64,000 bases of DNA from Maribacter spongiicola. Lineage in GTDB: Bacteria > Bacteroidota > Bacteroidia > Flavobacteriales > Flavobacteriaceae. The position numbers and the translations under genes were made by a program. The stretch is taken from the NCBI RefSeq assembly GCF_004364165.1, contig NZ_SOAY01000010.1, positions 523,098 to 587,097 of the forward strand, in the 5' to 3' direction. The notes beneath the pieces are model-generated. The model had not been told where the DNA came from, did not search any database, and worked only from the letters and a program-made list of their open reading frames with translations. Below are positions 19,161-29,311 of this stretch, piece by piece (positions within the stretch are counted from its first letter, which is position 1; each line of letters opens with the position of its first letter).

Positions 19161-22100
19161 CTATTTTAAAAGTTTATAGGTTTCAGTTGCTGCACCGTAA
19201 CTGGTTAATATAAGTTCATCATTTATCAATACTGCATGGGTGTTACTTCCTTTTATTGAAAGTCCAGATTTTGGTTGCGATACATATTTAAAAGTACCGT
19301 TGCCGTCACCTAAAAGTACTGTGCCGTAGTTGGCATCAAACTTCCCTATTCTCAGTTTATAAAAATCATTGTTGCCTAAAAGTAGCAAATCTATATTACC
19401 GTCATTGTTGAAATCTGAACTTATAATTTCTGAAATAGGAGCGTATTGCGCTTGAACAGGTAATGGTATGTTTTGGTATTTGCCATTTGAGTTGCTCATT
19501 AAAACGGTAGTTTCTTGATGGGTAATTACCAATTTACTGGCCTTCTGCATTTCAGTTTCAGTAAAAATATCTGACAATGTTGCATCGGCATATTTTTCAT
19601 AACTATTAAACTGTTGTCGTTTACCTGAAAGTTGACCTAACAATTCATCTCTTGTGATATAGGGGTAACTAGTGCCATCCATATAAAAATTCAAAATAGG
19701 ATCTACAGAGCCATTATTGTCAAAATCTGAATAATACAATTCAGCTGGAGTATCGTTGCTCAATTTAAATTGAGTATTGCCACCTATATTACCTGCAATT
19801 ATATCTGGTTTACCATCTTTATTAAGGTCAGTTACATGTAGGCTGGTCCATAATCCAGATAATGTTTCCTCAAAAAACTGATTTGTTTCATTCATTAATT
19901 TACCATTTTTATTGAGGTAAATAGAAATAGGCATCCAATCACCAACAACTATTAAATCTTCTTTTTTATCACCGTCCATATCCGCCCAAACAGCATCGCC
20001 GGTTATCCCTAAGTTTTTAAATTCTGGTTGAATATCATCGGTCTTGTCCGTGAAATTGCCTTTACCATCATTTATCAAAATATAGCTGCTAGATGATTCA
20101 GGAAAACGACCTGGAGTTATAGATCCGCCAACGAATATATCTAAAAAGGTATCGTCGTTTACATCTGAAAAAGCAACTGATCCTGTGCTTGTTTGTATAC
20201 TTGGTAGTGCAGATTCAGATTTTACAAAACTTCCTTTCCCATCACCTAAATACAATCGGTCTTGTAATAAAGGGTCATTTTGGGTAAAGTTATGATAGCC
20301 ACCACTGGCAACGTATATGTCTAAGTTGCCATCATTGTTTACATCAAAAAGTGCGATGTCTGAATCAAAATGTGCTTTGTCTACATCAAAGTTTAAATTG
20401 ACTTTTTGAGTAAATTTCTTATTGTTGGTCTGTATAAATATGGATGTTACTTGCCCAATGCCACCACCAATGACAATATCTTCTAATCCGTCATTATTAA
20501 TATCTCCCTTCGCCATTGGCGGACCATCATGAGATACTTGTTTTAATAAAAGTGATTGCCTTTTAAAGTCATTTACTGATGATGATCGGTGCTGGTAATT
20601 AATAACACTTGCAATCTTTGAAAATAAGACCTCTGATTCATCTTTTGTTAAAACTGTTTTTTTTGCATTACTTTCTTCAAGTACCAATAATTGATTTGTA
20701 GAAACTTGTGAAAGGGTTTCTTTTTTACCCGAATTCCAATTGATTACTAGGGAATCTATTGTAGTGTTATCAGCCAATCCAAAATGTAAAATGGGCGAAA
20801 CAGTTGATAGATAACCTTGAGTGGGCATTTGTTCAATTACTTGAGTTTCTCCATTACTGAAAATACTTACTTTAGAACCAATACCATTTGTATTTTTATC
20901 GCTTCCTTTAAGTTCTACACTCAAATAGTTATTGGTTTCATTTGGCGAATCGTTTCTGTAAATAAAAGCCGGTTTATTGATGTTATTTACCACTAGATCC
21001 AAATCACCATCATTATCTAAATCGGTATATATAGCGCCGTTACTATTCGCGGGTTGATCCATGCCAGCACCTTTAGTATTGTCTATAAAATTTACGCCGT
21101 CTTTATTGCTGTAAAAGAAATTGTTTAGGTTAGATGCTGGCATTTCTTTAATTAATTCTAAAACATCTTGTCGTTGTAACCTGCCTTTAGATTTTACGTA
21201 ACTATCCATGTAGTTGATGAAATCTAAATTGGTGTAGTCTCTGAAATATCCGTTAGAAATAAATAAATCTTTAAATCCGTCATTATCGAAATCTGCAAAT
21301 AGTGGAGCCCAGCTCCAGTCTGTATTTGAGATACCTGATAACTGACCTATTTCACTAAAGGTGTCATCACCATTGTTCAATTGTAGCATGTTACGCATGT
21401 ATTGATGATGAAATCCGCTTCTTATATTTAAATCAAATTTTTCATAATTATCGGGAGATAAAAGTAACTTTTGGCGTTTGTTATCTTTTGGTAACATGTC
21501 TAATGTGAAAATATCTTGTAGCCCGTCATTATTAATATCCGCCACATTATTTCCCATTGAGAAGTGACTTGTGTGTCCCATTTGGCTGCCCAGTTGGTCT
21601 GTAAATGTTCCGTTTTGATTATTGATGTACAAGTAATCTGGCACGGTGTAGTCATTAGAAATGTAGAAATCTTGCCATCCGTCGTTATTGATATCACTTA
21701 TGGCAATACCTAATCCGTAGGTTAGGGCAGAACCACTTATACCTGCTTTTTCGGTGATGTCGTAAAATTTATTATCTCTTTGTTCAAATAGACGAGTACC
21801 TTGAAACGGGTCGTCTTTTTTTAAAAATTCTTTTGTGCTTACTTCATTTAATACTGGTAATGATTTCGGATTATGGTTTAATAACAGCATGTCTAAATCT
21901 CCATCTTTATCATAATCAAAAAAATAGCCTTGGTTACTGAATGCGGCACTTGCCAAACCATATGCTTCAGCTTGTTCTTTAAAAATGGGAATGTTATTAG
22001 CGTCGTTACCTTGATTAATAAAAAGTTGATTTTTACGCTTAGCATCTGGCAATGCGCCTGAATAACATAGGTATAGGTCTAATTTACCGTCGCCGTTTAC

Positions 22101-22505
22101 GTCTGCTGACGTAATACCTGTTTTCCAAGGTCCTGGTCTACCGGTGACTTTTGAAATTACGGTTACATCTTTAAAAGTAAAATCGCCTTCATTTAAATAG
22201 AACTTATTTTCCCCCATATTAGAGGTGAAATATAAATCTTGTAATCCGTCATTATTAAAGTCTCCCGTAGCTACGCCACCACCATTATATAAGTACTCAT
22301 ATACCAATACATTAGCATTTAGTCCTTCTTTTAAAGTGTTCTGAAAAGTAACGTTAGTTTCATTTTCAGATAAAAGAGTAAAAAGAGATGGTTTTTCTGG
22401 CTTGCTAATAGTAGCCGTTACTTCATCTTTTTTAGGCTTTTCTGTACAACTTTGAAGAAGTGTTGTACCTATAATAAGAAAATAGAGAGTTAGATTTTTT
22501 GTCAT
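19161..22505 (-). CDS. Large FG-GAP/UnbV repeat lipoprotein
   Basis: 1114 residues; lipoprotein signal (YFLIIGTTLLQSCTEKP). Two sets of FG-GAP repeats (about 70-510 and 660-1080), each rich in D-x-N-x-D-G-x-x-D calcium-type loops, flank an ASPIC/UnbV domain (about 535-605: NGIGSKVSIFSNGETQ to DSLVINWNSGKK). It would form two surface beta-propellers. It follows SusD by 67 bases and precedes the haloperoxidase by 14 bases. Proteins of this build sit with SusC/SusD pairs in many Bacteroidota, sometimes where a SusE-like surface binding protein would be. The ligand is unknown. Confidence 0.87.
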   Translation of the reverse strand: MTKNLTLYFLIIGTTLLQSCTEKPKKDEVTATISKPEKPSLFTLLSENETNVTFQNTLKEGLNANVLVYEYLYNGGGVATGDFNNDGLQDLYFTSNMGENKFYLNEGDFTFKDVTVISKVTGRPGPWKTGITSADVNGDGKLDLYLCYSGALPDAKRKNQLFINQGNDANNIPIFKEQAEAYGLASAAFSNQGYFFDYDKDGDLDMLLLNHNPKSLPVLNEVSTKEFLKKDDPFQGTRLFEQRDNKFYDITEKAGISGSALTYGLGIAISDINNDGWQDFYISNDYTVPDYLYINNQNGTFTDQLGSQMGHTSHFSMGNNVADINNDGLQDIFTLDMLPKDNKRQKLLLSPDNYEKFDLNIRSGFHHQYMRNMLQLNNGDDTFSEIGQLSGISNTDWSWAPLFADFDNDGFKDLFISNGYFRDYTNLDFINYMDSYVKSKGRLQRQDVLELIKEMPASNLNNFFYSNKDGVNFIDNTKGAGMDQPANSNGAIYTDLDNDGDLDLVVNNINKPAFIYRNDSPNETNNYLSVELKGSDKNTNGIGSKVSIFSNGETQVIEQMPTQGYLSTVSPILHFGLADNTTIDSLVINWNSGKKETLSQVSTNQLLVLEESNAKKTVLTKDESEVLFSKIASVINYQHRSSSVNDFKRQSLLLKQVSHDGPPMAKGDINNDGLEDIVIGGGIGQVTSIFIQTNNKKFTQKVNLNFDVDKAHFDSDIALFDVNNDGNLDIYVASGGYHNFTQNDPLLQDRLYLGDGKGSFVKSESALPSIQTSTGSVAFSDVNDDTFLDIFVGGSITPGRFPESSSSYILINDGKGNFTDKTDDIQPEFKNLGITGDAVWADMDGDKKEDLIVVGDWMPISIYLNKNGKLMNETNQFFEETLSGLWTSLHVTDLNKDGKPDIIAGNIGGNTQFKLSNDTPAELYYSDFDNNGSVDPILNFYMDGTSYPYITRDELLGQLSGKRQQFNSYEKYADATLSDIFTETEMQKASKLVITHQETTVLMSNSNGKYQNIPLPVQAQYAPISEIISSDFNNDGNIDLLLLGNNDFYKLRIGKFDANYGTVLLGDGNGTFKYVSQPKSGLSIKGSNTHAVLINDELILTSYGAATETYKLLK

Positions 22506-22572
22506 TTGCTTAAAAGTAAAAGATCTATCCCAAAAAAGGATAGATCTTTAATTTAACTCAATTTAAACTAAA

Positions 22573-24450
22573 CTAATAACCCGGATTCTGAATCAATAGG
22601 TTATTTCTGTTGATTTCATCTCTACTAATAGGCATGAAATACATTTTGTCATCCCAGGTTCTGGTTTCATTATCATTATTATCAACAACGGTATACGTGT
22701 AATCATATACTGATGTGTCATATTGATAAGGAGTTCTTGGTGTAGCACCTGCTTTAAGTGCCGCAGTTACTTTCATTACTTTAATACCTCTACCCAATGT
22801 TTGATCTGCAATCATCCATCTTCTAGCATCGTGAAATCTATGTTCTTCATAAGCTAATTCAACTCTTCGTTCATTGATATAGGCTTCTAAAAGATCAGAT
22901 CCAGATGCAGTAATTGCAGGCATACCGGCTCTAAAACGAATTTTGTTTAACCAGTTTCTAGCTTCACCTTCATCACCCAAAGCAATTGAGGCTTCTACAT
23001 AATTCAATATTACTTCAGTATAACGAATAAATGGCCATGGCACAACCTGTGCACTTGATTGATTATCAACTAATGACGGGTCTGAATCAATGAATTTACG
23101 AACATAATATCCTGTTCTACTTCCATTCCAGTTTTCGATAGGTGAATCACGCATGTCAACACCTGCAATAATTCCGCCACTACCATCTGCATAGGTACCA
23201 GTTTGAATTTCATCATAAGGATCAATAGCAGCCACATCATCTGGTCTTGGTTTCCATGGAGCACCATCGTAAAGAACGGTTGCAGCTAGTCTAGGGTCTC
23301 TATTCTCATAAGGTGCTGCAGCATGCTCAGGGTTGCTCCAATCGAAATCGGTACCATCCATCATTTGGTAATCATCTACTAATTGTTGAATTGGTGTATT
23401 ACCTGCCCAGTTGTGGTAACCATTTGGACCATTATTGATTCCTTGGTGAATACCACCCAGCGGCCAGTTGCTTTCAGCGGTAAATAAAGGTGAATGTGTT
23501 CTTTCGAATAAAAGTTCAGATCTTGCAGCAGCATCGCCAACAGCACTACCACCTCCCATAGCAATAGAGATATAAGTTTCTTTTGCGTCTTCAGCACTTG
23601 CTGGTGCAGTTAAGTCTAGTTTGTAACCGGTTGTTGCATCTAATACAGCCTTGGCAGCAGTTTTAGCTGCATTCCATCTTGCATCTCTGTCCCCAGAAGT
23701 ATATGCAACCAATTCTAAATTTGAATATCCACCCAATGTTGCCGATTTTGCGCTTGCTGTAGGTCCGTCGCGTAAATCACTTGCTGCATAGGTAAGTACT
23801 CTAGATTTTAATCCCATAGCACTTAACATCGAAGCTCTACCCGGTGTTACATCTTTACCGTCTAACAATGAAATTGCTTTGTCTAAATCATCAGTAACGA
23901 AAGTTACGTTGTCAGCGTAAGTACCTCTTGCTATAGTGTAGTCGTCATCTAGACCATAAGGAGTGTCTATCAATGGTGCACTACCATAATAACGCATTAA
24001 TTGATGATAATAATAAGCTCTTAAAAAATGAGATTCACCTAGTAATCTATCTTTTAAAGTTTGATCATCAAACCCTGCGTTTGGTAACTCTTGTATGGCG
24101 ATATTCGCTTTTCGAATAGCCAAGTACAACTCGTTCCATTGTGGAATGATATTTACATTCCCCGTACCTGACGGAGAAAGTGAACCTTCTGTAATAACAT
24201 TTACACCTCTACCAGAGTGCGTAAACATTGCTTCGTCTGTTAATGAAGATAAACCCTCTTCCTCAAATCCTCCATAGCCTAAAGATGCATATACATTAAA
24301 TACAAAAGCTTCTGATAAAGCCCCATCTGCCCAAGTGGCATCTGCGGAAATTGCATCTAACGGTGAAGTTTCTAAAAAATCTTCATTACACGAAATAGGT
24401 ACTAACGCCAGCGTTAGTAAGCCTAAAAGTACTAATTTTCTTTTTTTCAT
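22573..24450 (-). CDS. SusD/RagB-family nutrient-binding outer-membrane lipoprotein
   Basis: 625 residues; signal peptide ending at the lipobox cysteine of VPISCNEDFLETSP, which is the typical SusD opening. The TPR-like helical scaffold is recognisable (DRLLGESHFLRAYYYHQLMRYYG near 135-160) and the C-terminal SusD signature is present (INERRVELAYEEHRFHDARRW, about 525-545, and MYFMPISRDEINRNN at the end). It caps the SusC channel on the cell surface and binds the substrate. It is encoded 9 bases after susC. The substrate is not evident, since no glycoside hydrolase is adjacent. Confidence 0.95.
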   Translation of the reverse strand: MKKRKLVLLGLLTLALVPISCNEDFLETSPLDAISADATWADGALSEAFVFNVYASLGYGGFEEEGLSSLTDEAMFTHSGRGVNVITEGSLSPSGTGNVNIIPQWNELYLAIRKANIAIQELPNAGFDDQTLKDRLLGESHFLRAYYYHQLMRYYGSAPLIDTPYGLDDDYTIARGTYADNVTFVTDDLDKAISLLDGKDVTPGRASMLSAMGLKSRVLTYAASDLRDGPTASAKSATLGGYSNLELVAYTSGDRDARWNAAKTAAKAVLDATTGYKLDLTAPASAEDAKETYISIAMGGGSAVGDAAARSELLFERTHSPLFTAESNWPLGGIHQGINNGPNGYHNWAGNTPIQQLVDDYQMMDGTDFDWSNPEHAAAPYENRDPRLAATVLYDGAPWKPRPDDVAAIDPYDEIQTGTYADGSGGIIAGVDMRDSPIENWNGSRTGYYVRKFIDSDPSLVDNQSSAQVVPWPFIRYTEVILNYVEASIALGDEGEARNWLNKIRFRAGMPAITASGSDLLEAYINERRVELAYEEHRFHDARRWMIADQTLGRGIKVMKVTAALKAGATPRTPYQYDTSVYDYTYTVVDNNDNETRTWDDKMYFMPISRDEINRNNLLIQNPGY

Positions 24451-24459
24451 GATTTTTTT

Positions 24460-27400
24460 TTAAAATGTTAAACTAAAACCTGTGTTAATAATTGACTGTT
24501 GTGGGTAGAACTGACCACTATTACTAGTCGATTCAGGATCGTAGATATCTTGAGCTGCCCATGTAGCCAAGTTAAGGCCGCTCATGTATACCTTAAAATT
24601 AGAAAGTCCGAACTGACTTATCATTTCTGACGGGAAATTATATGCTAGTTGAACGTTCTTAAGTCTTAAATAATCTTTACTGAAAAGGTTGTAGGTATTA
24701 TTACCATAATCACCACCTGTATAATACGTATCTCCACGACTCGCTAGTCTTGGGTGAACGCTACTTGGGTTGTCTGGGCTCCATCTGTTATCGAAACTGT
24801 ATTTTAAGAAGTTCCCAATATCTCCAGATTCTGTTTGAATAAATAATTTAGCACCTGTTGCACCTTGTAATAAAACTGAAAGGTCAAAGTTCTTGTAAGA
24901 AGCATTGAATGTAACTCCAAAGTTAAAATTAGGATTGATACTATTTTTAATTCTTACTTGATCTAGATCATTAATAGCACCATCACCATTAATATCTTTA
25001 AACTTCATGTCACCTGGCTCTAATAGTGGCTTAACAGCGCTGTAGTCTAAAGTATTTGCACTAACTGCCGCTTCGTCAATGAACACCCCATCTGATTCAT
25101 ACACTAGGTACGATCCAATCGGTTTTCCTTCTTGTAGTTGATAGTCTGGAGCCCCAGGAATTTCATCTAAGAATTCAACACTGTTTTGTGCGTAACCACC
25201 GTTAACACCAACATCCCATTTGAAACCATCAACATTGCCACCAAAATAATTTAAAGCAAATTCAAATCCTTCGTTATTAACTTTACCCGCGTTTACAGGT
25301 GGTAGTAGTGCGGAGATACCAGAAGAACCCGGTGTAGAACCTGTTTTTTGAATTAGAATTTGATCACGCTTGTTTAAAAAGTATTCTAATGTGAAGCTCA
25401 GTTTACCATCAAGCACTATACCATCTAAACCAATGTTATAGTTTTTTGCGCGCTCCCAAGTAAAGCTAGGATTGGCCAATAGGTTTTCGAATAATGTAGT
25501 TTGTACTTGACCATTTATAGGGTATTGTCCAAACTCATAAATAGATTGATATGCATATTCCTGTAATTCATCGTCAGTAATTTCTCCATCACCATTTGTG
25601 TCAAAGGAAACTTGGTCATTACCCATTTCTCCGTATGATGCTCTAAGTTTTAAGTAGCTTATAGAATCTACATTGAACCAATCTTCATTATTTATATTCC
25701 AACCAAGTAATAAACCTGGGAAGAATCCAAAACGATCATTACCCGGGAAAATATAAGAACCATCATACCTCCAAATAAACTCAGCTAAGTATTTTTCTTT
25801 AAAGTTATATTGAGCACGACCATAGTAACCTAAACGTGTTCTATTGTAACCGAAACCATCAGTTTCTTGTGCAATTTCGCCACCAACACCAAGTTGATCA
25901 ACCGCTGTAGAGAGATAGTTTCTTCTAAATGCCGAGAAAAATTCTCCTTGAAAATTTTCACGTGTTATACCTGCTAAAAGACCAATATTATGATCTTCAC
26001 CAATGGTTTTATCATAAGTTAGTATACCAGTAAGGTTGGTATTTAGTACATTGTTAGATGATTGTAATAATCTCGCATCGGTAAAATTTGAACGTATAGA
26101 CCCACTTAGTTCAGGTACTCCTGTAGCGATATAATTCGCACGATCTAATGAATAAAGTGTCCATGGTGTTTGCCATAATTTTCTACGTAACTGGCTTTGA
26201 TCTACACCTGCGGTTAAGTTTAGTTTAAGGCCTTCAACCCAGGGGTTTGTAATATCAACTGATCCAGTAAATTGTAAGAAATCTGTCGGTTGCTTGTCAT
26301 AACCGGTAGCATTGGTAGTAACAACAACTGGTTGTTGTCCATTTTCAATATCTGGTCCTGGTAATCCGTTTGGCCAGATTGCTGGTTCGTTTGGTCTACC
26401 TCTCATTAACATTCTAAAAATAGCACCTGCCCCTTCAGTAGGGAAAGTTCTATCTTCTTTTCTATAGGCCATACTCAACTTTGTTGAAATATAGTCGTTG
26501 ATTTTAGCTTCGGTATTCAATCTAAAATTATATTGCTGATACCTATTCGCTGAATTCTTGTAGATAGCACCTTGATCAGAATATCCTAAAGAGGCATAAT
26601 ATTTCAAATCTTCATTACCACCACTTATAGATAAATTGTGTCTTTGTTGTTCTGCCCAATCTTTAAATGTTGCACCGAACCAATCTGTGTCTGGGTATAA
26701 CCATGGATCTGCACTAGTTCTATGATTATTAACTGTTTCTGGGCTAAAGGCTGCATTTACAGTTTCTGCAGGACTACTGCCGGGGATGGTATAGCTACCA
26801 GACGTTTGAAAGGCAGTACTTGCATTACCCCATTGCGATGCTGGTATATTACTATTGTAAATTGCCAGTTCGTTCATTATAGTTTGGTACTCTACCGCAC
26901 TAGCCATTTCAGGAGTTCTTGTTGGTCTTGTAAGTCCGAAATCAGCTTTATAGTTTATTTGCATTTTGCCAACTTTACCAGATTTAGTGGTTACTATAAT
27001 TGCACCGTTTGCAGCTCTTGCTCCATAAATGGCAGCAGAAGCATCTTTTAAAACAGAGATATTGGCAATGTCATCTGCGTTGATACGACCTATACCACCA
27101 TCTCTATCTGGTATACCATCAATTACGATTAATGGTTGGTTGTTTCCTAAAGTGTTTGTACCACGAATACTAATAGTAGATTCGTCATTACCAGGCTCAC
27201 CACTGGTTTGTACGATTACTACCCCAGGTAGTCTACCTGCAAGTGAGTTAGATACACTAATAGCGGGTGAACTTTCAAGAACAGGGCCTTGTACCGCTGT
27301 TACAGCACCGGTTACGGTTGCTTTTTTCTGGGTACCATAACCAACGACAACTACTTCGTCAAGGTTGGCAACGTCTTCTTCTAAAGAAACATTGATAGTG

Positions 27401-27711
27401 CCCTGGTTGTTTACAGGTACCACAGCGGTTTTGAAACCTATGTAGCTAAATCGTAAACTGGTACTGCCATCCTCTACGGTAATCGTAAAGTTACCGTCAA
27501 AATCTGCTTGTACCCCTGTTGTTGGGTTGTTGGCATCTATGACAGATACCCCCGGTAACGGCATGTTATCTGAAGCCGATGTAACGGTACCAGAAATGGT
27601 TGTCTGTGCGTGGAGACTCATGAAGAGAAAGCCACTAAAAAATAAAATCATCGTTAAGCTTGCATGATTTCGAATCATGGAAAACTTAGGAAAGTTTTTT
27701 TGATAATTCAT
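24460..27711 (-). CDS. SusC/RagA-family TonB-dependent outer-membrane transporter
   Basis: 1083 residues. Signal peptide (MILFFSGFLFMSLHAQ), CarboxypepD_reg-like domain (about 38-115: ISGTVTSASDNMPLPGVSV), plug with the SusC signature (VVVGYGTQKKATVTGAV; then DISVLKDASAAIYGARAANGAIIVTTK type sequence), and a 22-strand barrel ending in an aromatic residue (NTGFSLTF). It imports a ligand too large for porins with energy from TonB. First gene of the cluster; the divergent GntR-type regulator probably controls it. An alternative start at Met12 would give a more usual signal length. Confidence 0.96.
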   Translation of the reverse strand: MNYQKNFPKFSMIRNHASLTMILFFSGFLFMSLHAQTTISGTVTSASDNMPLPGVSVIDANNPTTGVQADFDGNFTITVEDGSTSLRFSYIGFKTAVVPVNNQGTINVSLEEDVANLDEVVVVGYGTQKKATVTGAVTAVQGPVLESSPAISVSNSLAGRLPGVVIVQTSGEPGNDESTISIRGTNTLGNNQPLIVIDGIPDRDGGIGRINADDIANISVLKDASAAIYGARAANGAIIVTTKSGKVGKMQINYKADFGLTRPTRTPEMASAVEYQTIMNELAIYNSNIPASQWGNASTAFQTSGSYTIPGSSPAETVNAAFSPETVNNHRTSADPWLYPDTDWFGATFKDWAEQQRHNLSISGGNEDLKYYASLGYSDQGAIYKNSANRYQQYNFRLNTEAKINDYISTKLSMAYRKEDRTFPTEGAGAIFRMLMRGRPNEPAIWPNGLPGPDIENGQQPVVVTTNATGYDKQPTDFLQFTGSVDITNPWVEGLKLNLTAGVDQSQLRRKLWQTPWTLYSLDRANYIATGVPELSGSIRSNFTDARLLQSSNNVLNTNLTGILTYDKTIGEDHNIGLLAGITRENFQGEFFSAFRRNYLSTAVDQLGVGGEIAQETDGFGYNRTRLGYYGRAQYNFKEKYLAEFIWRYDGSYIFPGNDRFGFFPGLLLGWNINNEDWFNVDSISYLKLRASYGEMGNDQVSFDTNGDGEITDDELQEYAYQSIYEFGQYPINGQVQTTLFENLLANPSFTWERAKNYNIGLDGIVLDGKLSFTLEYFLNKRDQILIQKTGSTPGSSGISALLPPVNAGKVNNEGFEFALNYFGGNVDGFKWDVGVNGGYAQNSVEFLDEIPGAPDYQLQEGKPIGSYLVYESDGVFIDEAAVSANTLDYSAVKPLLEPGDMKFKDINGDGAINDLDQVRIKNSINPNFNFGVTFNASYKNFDLSVLLQGATGAKLFIQTESGDIGNFLKYSFDNRWSPDNPSSVHPRLASRGDTYYTGGDYGNNTYNLFSKDYLRLKNVQLAYNFPSEMISQFGLSNFKVYMSGLNLATWAAQDIYDPESTSNSGQFYPQQSIINTGFSLTF

Positions 27712-27791
27712 AAAGTTAGTTGTTACAGTTGTTAGTTATTGTTGTTGACATTAGCATCATAATCTCATGGAAGCATTTTGAGAAAAAGACT

Positions 27792-27811
27792 ATGATACAC
27801 TATGCTACCAT
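27792..27811. promoter_or_regulatory. Possible operator ATGATACACTATGCTACCAT
   Basis: An imperfect palindrome with half-sites ATGnTA and TAnCAT, lying over the predicted susC transcription start. It is a candidate site for the divergently encoded GntR/ligand-domain regulator. Confidence 0.35.
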
Positions 27812-27814
27812 AAA

Positions 27815-27822
27815 CAAATATA
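27815..27822 (-). promoter_or_regulatory. -7 box TATATTTG for the susC cluster
   Basis: Exact TAnnTTTG match on the minus strand, with an AT-rich -33 region (TTTA) 19 bases upstream. It would drive the five-gene susC-susD-FG-GAP-haloperoxidase-FG-GAP unit. Confidence 0.5.
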
Positions 27823-28156
27823 TAAATTAATGTTAATTTAATAAATTTTGCTGGTATATTTTTTGAATATGATATTTGAATTATGAAATATTATGAATTT
27901 ATCAGTATTAACTTTTTATTAAGATTCGGTATTTACAGGGGTTTTGCCAAGTTTTGAACTGAATTTTAAGATTTAATATTTTTTTTGAAAATTTAATCGA
28001 TTTTATTTTTGAGCCCATTTGTTATAGGATTATGAAAAATATTGGCCTAATAATCGGTTAAGGAAAACACTAATATTCAACGCTAGTAAAATGGAAGAAA
28101 CTTTTATATAGTTTATTAAATTGTATATTGTCGCTTTCAAATTCGATCTATGATTT

Positions 28157-29173
28157 ATGGCGGTTATTAGAAAAATTTTAAGCCTAACCCACAATAATAA
28201 CCTTACAAAACATGAACAATTAGTTCAGGGGGTAATTGAGTCTATTGAAGATGGTAAATTATCTGTAGGTGATCAATTACCCTCCATAAACATTATGGTT
28301 GAAGAAATTGGTTATGCCCGTAAAACTATTTTTAAAGCGTACGAAGAACTTAAGAATAGAGGCTTGATCGAGTCGCGACAATTAAAGGGTTATTTTGTAA
28401 TTAGTCAAGCTACGAATATTACAAAAAGAATGGCCTTAATCTTATTCGCCTTTCAAAGTTATCAAGAAGAATTTTATAAAACATTTCGTAAAGAGATGGG
28501 TAGGAGATTTCAAATCGACGTATTTTTTCACCATAATAATCTTACTGTATTCGAAACAATTCTTACCAATATCAACGGTAAATATGGTATGTATGTAATT
28601 GCTTCTATGCAGCATCAAAAAGTTATTCCCTTATTAGAACAAATCGAGCCTAAAAAACTACTGCTGGTCGATAGATATTTAGATTTGGGTAAGTCGATTT
28701 CTTATATTTCTCAAGAGTTTGAAAATGTAATTTATAATTCTTTGGTGCAGTTGCTTCCTCAAATAAAAAAGTACAAAAAAATCATCTTATATTTTAACGA
28801 AGAAACTGATTATTCTCCGATTTCCATTAAAAAGGCCTTTGAAAAATTCTTGAAAGATTATTCGATAAATGGTATGGTCAAGAATCATTATTCAATTGGT
28901 TCTGCTACTAAAGGCTATCTATATTTTGCACTAGGAGATACTATTTTATGGCACATATTGCGAGATTCTGTACGAAAAAAGCTAAAAATTGGAGAGGATA
29001 TTGGTATTTTGTCTCAAAATGATAATGTATCCAAAGAAATTGTGTTTGGCGGAATAACGACCATTTCTACAGATTTTAATGAAATGGCAAAAATGGCGGC
29101 TAAGCATTTAAAAAACGATAGTATAACTCAGATAATTATGCCTTCTAGATTAATAAAAAGATCTTCTTTATAA
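28157..29173 (+). CDS. GntR-type regulator with LacI-like ligand domain
   Basis: 338 residues. N-terminal GntR winged helix (about 18-85: QLVQGVIESIEDGKLSVGDQLPSINIMVEEIGYARKTIFKAYEELKNRGLI) fused to a C-terminal periplasmic-binding-protein-like domain (about 95-330; for example DIGILSQNDNVSKEIVFGGITTISTDFNEMAKMAAKHL, the usual LacI/PBP ending). Regulators of this build (FucR/AraR type) sense sugars in Bacteroidota. It is divergent from susC with 445 bases between them, so it very likely controls the SusCD-haloperoxidase cluster. The inducer is unknown, but a sugar-like ligand is the family expectation. Confidence 0.88.
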   Translation: MAVIRKILSLTHNNNLTKHEQLVQGVIESIEDGKLSVGDQLPSINIMVEEIGYARKTIFKAYEELKNRGLIESRQLKGYFVISQATNITKRMALILFAFQSYQEEFYKTFRKEMGRRFQIDVFFHHNNLTVFETILTNINGKYGMYVIASMQHQKVIPLLEQIEPKKLLLVDRYLDLGKSISYISQEFENVIYNSLVQLLPQIKKYKKIILYFNEETDYSPISIKKAFEKFLKDYSINGMVKNHYSIGSATKGYLYFALGDTILWHILRDSVRKKLKIGEDIGILSQNDNVSKEIVFGGITTISTDFNEMAKMAAKHLKNDSITQIIMPSRLIKRSSL

Positions 29174-29287
29174 ATCTTTTCACCATCAACTATTATTCTA
29201 TTTTCTTGACTGTAATTTTTTTTAAAATCGTTAGCCTTAGATGTGGTTCTTCAATGCAGAAAAGAGGAGAATCAATCTTAATTGTTC

Positions 29288-29295
29288 TATTTTTG
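29288..29295 (+). promoter_or_regulatory. -7 box TATTTTTG for the polyprenyl synthase gene
   Basis: TAnnTTTG match 16 bases before the ATG at 29312. It supports that ATG over the TTG codon three codons upstream. Confidence 0.45.
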
Positions 29296-29311
29296 AATAA
29301 AATTGCGAACA

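Larger units (their letters stand above)
27712..28156. other. 445-base divergent regulatory region between susC and the GntR-type regulator
   Basis: No gene is visible. It contains a susC -7 box (27815-27822), an adjacent imperfect palindrome (27792-27811), and a very AT-rich stretch (27830-28030). The susC leader would be about 98 bases, with no stable hairpin that I can see. Confidence 0.6.

Noticed and set aside
27712-28156. Mobile element or tRNA-like remnant in the long divergent region
   Set aside because: No terminal repeats, no conserved tRNA arms, no coding traces; base composition is simply AT-rich promoter DNA.
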